Shown in pieces: positions 18,067 to 19,882 of a stretch of DNA of 19,882 bases. A program made the translations under genes and the position numbers. The notes under the pieces are model-generated. The model made no database searches and had not been told where the DNA came from. It saw only the letters and a list, made by a program, of their open reading frames with translations. Source of the DNA: RGIG4608 sp045125655 (GTDB lineage: Bacteria > Bacillota > Clostridia > Oscillospirales > CAG-272); assembly GCA_045125655.1 (NCBI GenBank), contig JBGVNP010000237.1:1-19882 (forward strand). Reading direction: 5' to 3'. Each line of letters begins with the position of its first letter. Positions within the stretch are counted from its first letter, which is position 1.

Positions 18067-18107
18067 GATAATTACCTCCAATAAAAAGTTTTTTAATTTA
18101 CGAGCTT

Positions 18108-18136
18108 ATTATACACCCTCTTTCACCATTTGTCAA
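18108..18136 (-). promoter_or_regulatory. recA promoter
   Basis: On the minus strand TTGACA (18131-18136) and TATAAT (18108-18113) are spaced by exactly 17 bp. There is no GAAC-N4-GTTC type LexA/DinR box in or next to it, which suggests strong basal expression rather than classical SOS control; this is inference from absence. Confidence 0.85.
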
Positions 18137-18242
18137 TACATTTTTTCTTAAATCGGAAATATTTTTTTATGTTTTTGAGATTTTATTCTTGTTTTTCCGT
18201 TTTTGGAATTTTGCATAAACACTCCATTTCAAGTCAATATTA

Positions 18243-18248
18243 TATAAT
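18243..18248 (+). promoter_or_regulatory. Possible -10 element of the glycosyltransferase gene
   Basis: A perfect TATAAT lies 26 bp before the chosen start at 18274. No good -35 is found at 16-18 bp; the best nearby hexamer, TTGCAT at 18211, is 26 bp away. Expression may be weak or need an activator. Confidence 0.35.
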
Positions 18249-18273
18249 GAATATTTTTTGTGGGGCGTATTTT

Positions 18274-19536
18274 ATGTTTAACGAATTTTTGGCAGATATA
18301 AATTTTCTCGTGGGTTTTATACTGTTTTTGTGTTATTCCTATCAGATATTTTACACTATAGTTCCCTTTTCAATAAAGCCGCGCAGGCACAAGGCACCCG
18401 CCAAGAAAAACAACATTGCCATTCTTATTGCCGCCCGAAATGAAGAAGCGGTAATCGGCAATCTGCTTGAGAGCATCAACGCGCAGGACTATGACGCTAA
18501 ATATATGCGCGCGATAGTTATTGCAGACAACTGCACCGACTCGACCGCAACCATTGCGCGCGAAAACGGTGCTCTCGTTTTTGAGCGTTTCAATAAAGAA
18601 AAGATCGGCAAGGGGTATGCACTTGATTACGCCATAGACAAGCTCCGCGAAAGTGGTGATTGGGAGAGCTTTGACGGTATTATAGTGCTTGACGCGGACA
18701 ATCTTTTGACCAAAAATTTTGTGAGTGAAATGAGCAAGACTCATTCCGACGGATACGAAGCATTTACAAGCTACAGAAATTCCAAGAACTATGGCGACAA
18801 CTGGATAAGTGCAGGATATGGACTTTGGTATATTAGAGAGTCGAAATTTCTACACTACGCAAGAATGCTGCTCGGCTCATCCGCCGCCATTTCGGGAACG
18901 GGATTTTTTGTAAGTCGCGCTTTACTAGACCGCTTTGACGGTTGGAAATTTTATCTTTTGACCGAGGACATTGAATTTTCCACGTTTTCCGTCATAAACG
19001 GTGTGAAGATCGGTTGCTGCATAAATGCCGAGCTATACGACGAGCAGCCCGTGACATTCAAACAATCCTATAAGCAACGTCTGCGGTGGTCCAAGGGCTT
19101 TTTTCAAGTTTGGAGAAAGCACGGCAAGGAGCTTGTAAGGGGAATATTCAAGCATCGCAAATTCGCCTTTTTTGATATGACAATGAATATTATGCCCGCG
19201 TTTATTCTGACCGTAGTATTGCTTTTTACAAGCATCACCTCAATACTTTTCGGTATATTCGGTTGGGGCGATCCGTCACCCGTGGTAGAGAGTCTGCTTG
19301 GGTATATTGGCTTCACGTATTCTGTAATGTTCGTTATGGGACTCGTAACACTCATAAGTGAATGGAAGCACATCCACACAAGCTCAGGGCGCAAAATCGG
19401 ATTTTTATTTCTTTTTCCGATTTTTATGTACACCTATATTCCAATCTCGGTCATCGCCCTCTTTAAACCCGTTAAATGGGAGCAAATACACCACACAAGA
19501 GCTAAAAGCATTGACGATGTGGTGAGTAAAAAGTGA
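18274..19536 (+). CDS. Membrane family 2 glycosyltransferase (QxxRW type)
   Basis: A 420-residue inverting GT-A glycosyltransferase at the cell membrane. A membrane segment at residues 9-33 is followed by the catalytic domain: LIAARNEE (nucleotide-binding start), IADNCTDST, the metal-binding DAD at 140-142, the TED motif at 230-232 with the presumed catalytic Asp, and QRLRW at 268-272. Three C-terminal hydrophobic regions follow (about 305-331, 340-362 and 375-398). This layout and length resemble synthases such as PgaC, hyaluronan or cellulose synthase-like enzymes, but sugar and product cannot be told. The start at 18274 is chosen because GGGGCG lies upstream and earlier in-frame codons overlap the -10 and the recA promoter region. 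No partner genes are adjacent within the window. Confidence 0.88.
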   Translation: MFNEFLADINFLVGFILFLCYSYQIFYTIVPFSIKPRRHKAPAKKNNIAILIAARNEEAVIGNLLESINAQDYDAKYMRAIVIADNCTDSTATIARENGALVFERFNKEKIGKGYALDYAIDKLRESGDWESFDGIIVLDADNLLTKNFVSEMSKTHSDGYEAFTSYRNSKNYGDNWISAGYGLWYIRESKFLHYARMLLGSSAAISGTGFFVSRALLDRFDGWKFYLLTEDIEFSTFSVINGVKIGCCINAELYDEQPVTFKQSYKQRLRWSKGFFQVWRKHGKELVRGIFKHRKFAFFDMTMNIMPAFILTVVLLFTSITSILFGIFGWGDPSPVVESLLGYIGFTYSVMFVMGLVTLISEWKHIHTSSGRKIGFLFLFPIFMYTYIPISVIALFKPVKWEQIHHTRAKSIDDVVSKK

Positions 19537-19581
19537 GATGAATTGGAATTTAGCGCGCAGTTAGTTTACTACGAACCGCTC

Positions 19582-19643
19582 AAGCCGCTTGGGCTCCTAC
19601 TTTTTTAAGGAAAAAGTAGGCAAAAACCTTTTTAAAGCGGCTT
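19582..19643. repeat. Nested inverted repeat downstream of the glycosyltransferase gene
   Basis: Outer arms AAGCCGCTT (19582-19590) and AAGCGGCTT (19635-19643) enclose a perfect 10-bp stem, CCTACTTTTT/AAAAAGTAGG (19596-19605 with 19611-19620), with a 5-base loop. No T run follows, so it is not a typical terminator. It contains GTAGGCAAAAA (19616-19626), also present inside the 182-bp element at 14939-14949, pointing to a dispersed repeat family. Confidence 0.6.
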
Positions 19644-19692
19644 CGCCCAGATGCCGTGTGGTTTGTGCATTTTTGGTTTGAGCAGATTTTAC

Positions 19693-19826
19693 GTAAATTT
19701 TCGATAATTCAAAAATGAATTATCGGTTTAGAAAGCACGGCACATACTTACACGCAAGCGTGACGTATGCACCATACTTTCAAAACTACGAAAATCACTC
19801 CTACGGAGTAATTTTCTAAAATTTAC
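19693..19826. repeat. Cloverleaf-like cluster of inverted repeats
   Basis: A 9-bp perfect outer stem, GTAAATTTT/AAAATTTAC (19693-19701 with 19818-19826), encloses three hairpins. These are CGATAATTC/GAATTATCG (19702-19725), a compound stem GAAAG..CATAC..CACGC/GCGTG..GTATG..CTTTC (19731-19781), and an 11-bp stem AAAATCACTCC/GGAGTAATTTT with one mismatch (19791-19815). No gene is present from 19537 to the window end. It could be a fold-back repeat, a non-coding RNA or part of an element continuing beyond the window. Confidence 0.5.
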
Positions 19827-19882
19827 TTACTTTATACCACACTTTAAAGTCTGTGCTAACAACGAAATAGTTAGTTAAAGTA

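Overview
The window reads as chromosomal core sequence from a low-to-moderate GC Bacillota, most likely a gut-type member of class Clostridia. Support comes from strong AGGAGG-type ribosome binding sites, near-consensus TTGACA-17-TATAAT promoters, the sequences of the ribosomal proteins, RNA polymerase and elongation factors, TAA as the preferred stop, and surface proteins of a kind common in Clostridia (SH3-like repeats, BIG2 Ig-like domains, a CxH..CxxC linker). Genus or family cannot be assigned from the sequence alone.

Layout, left to right. (1) 13-4616, minus strand: the str operon rpsL-rpsG-fusA-tuf with its own consensus promoter and a leader hairpin. (2) 4825-6239, minus strand: a small accessory operon with a consensus promoter, placed between rpoC and rpsL. 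It encodes BIG2-domain surface proteins. Its first gene carries a one-base frameshift in an A tract within a lipoprotein signal peptide and then an in-frame TAG, so two adjacent reading frames look like pieces of one roughly 330-residue lipoprotein. (3) 6276-14061, minus strand: rpoB-rpoC, ended by a strong hairpin, with its own promoter and no rplJ/rplL upstream. (4) 14136-14571, plus strand: rpsT, divergent from rpoB, with a TTG start and a leader that can pair with its Shine-Dalgarno sequence. (5) 14572-15136: a gene-free patch of repeats, comprising 22-bp units, 15-bp units and a 182-bp segment with 17-bp terminal inverted repeats. (6) 15137-16248, plus strand: a secreted or membrane-anchored protein with three SH3-like repeats, sharing a bidirectional terminator with the convergent recX. 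(7) 16309-18136, minus strand: recA-recX from a perfect consensus promoter with no visible LexA box. (8) 18274-19536, plus strand: a membrane family 2 glycosyltransferase of the QxxRW type. (9) 19537-19882: gene-free sequence rich in inverted repeats, including a cloverleaf-like arrangement of hairpins.

Most of the window is housekeeping: translation (S12, S7, EF-G, EF-Tu, S20), transcription (beta, beta-prime) and recombination (RecA, RecX). No new multi-gene system is evident. The points most worth a second look are the doubly broken lipoprotein gene inside the otherwise conserved rpoBC-str neighbourhood, the two repeat-rich intergenic patches (which share short motifs), the Arg at the streptomycin-determining position of S12, and the recA promoter without a LexA operator.
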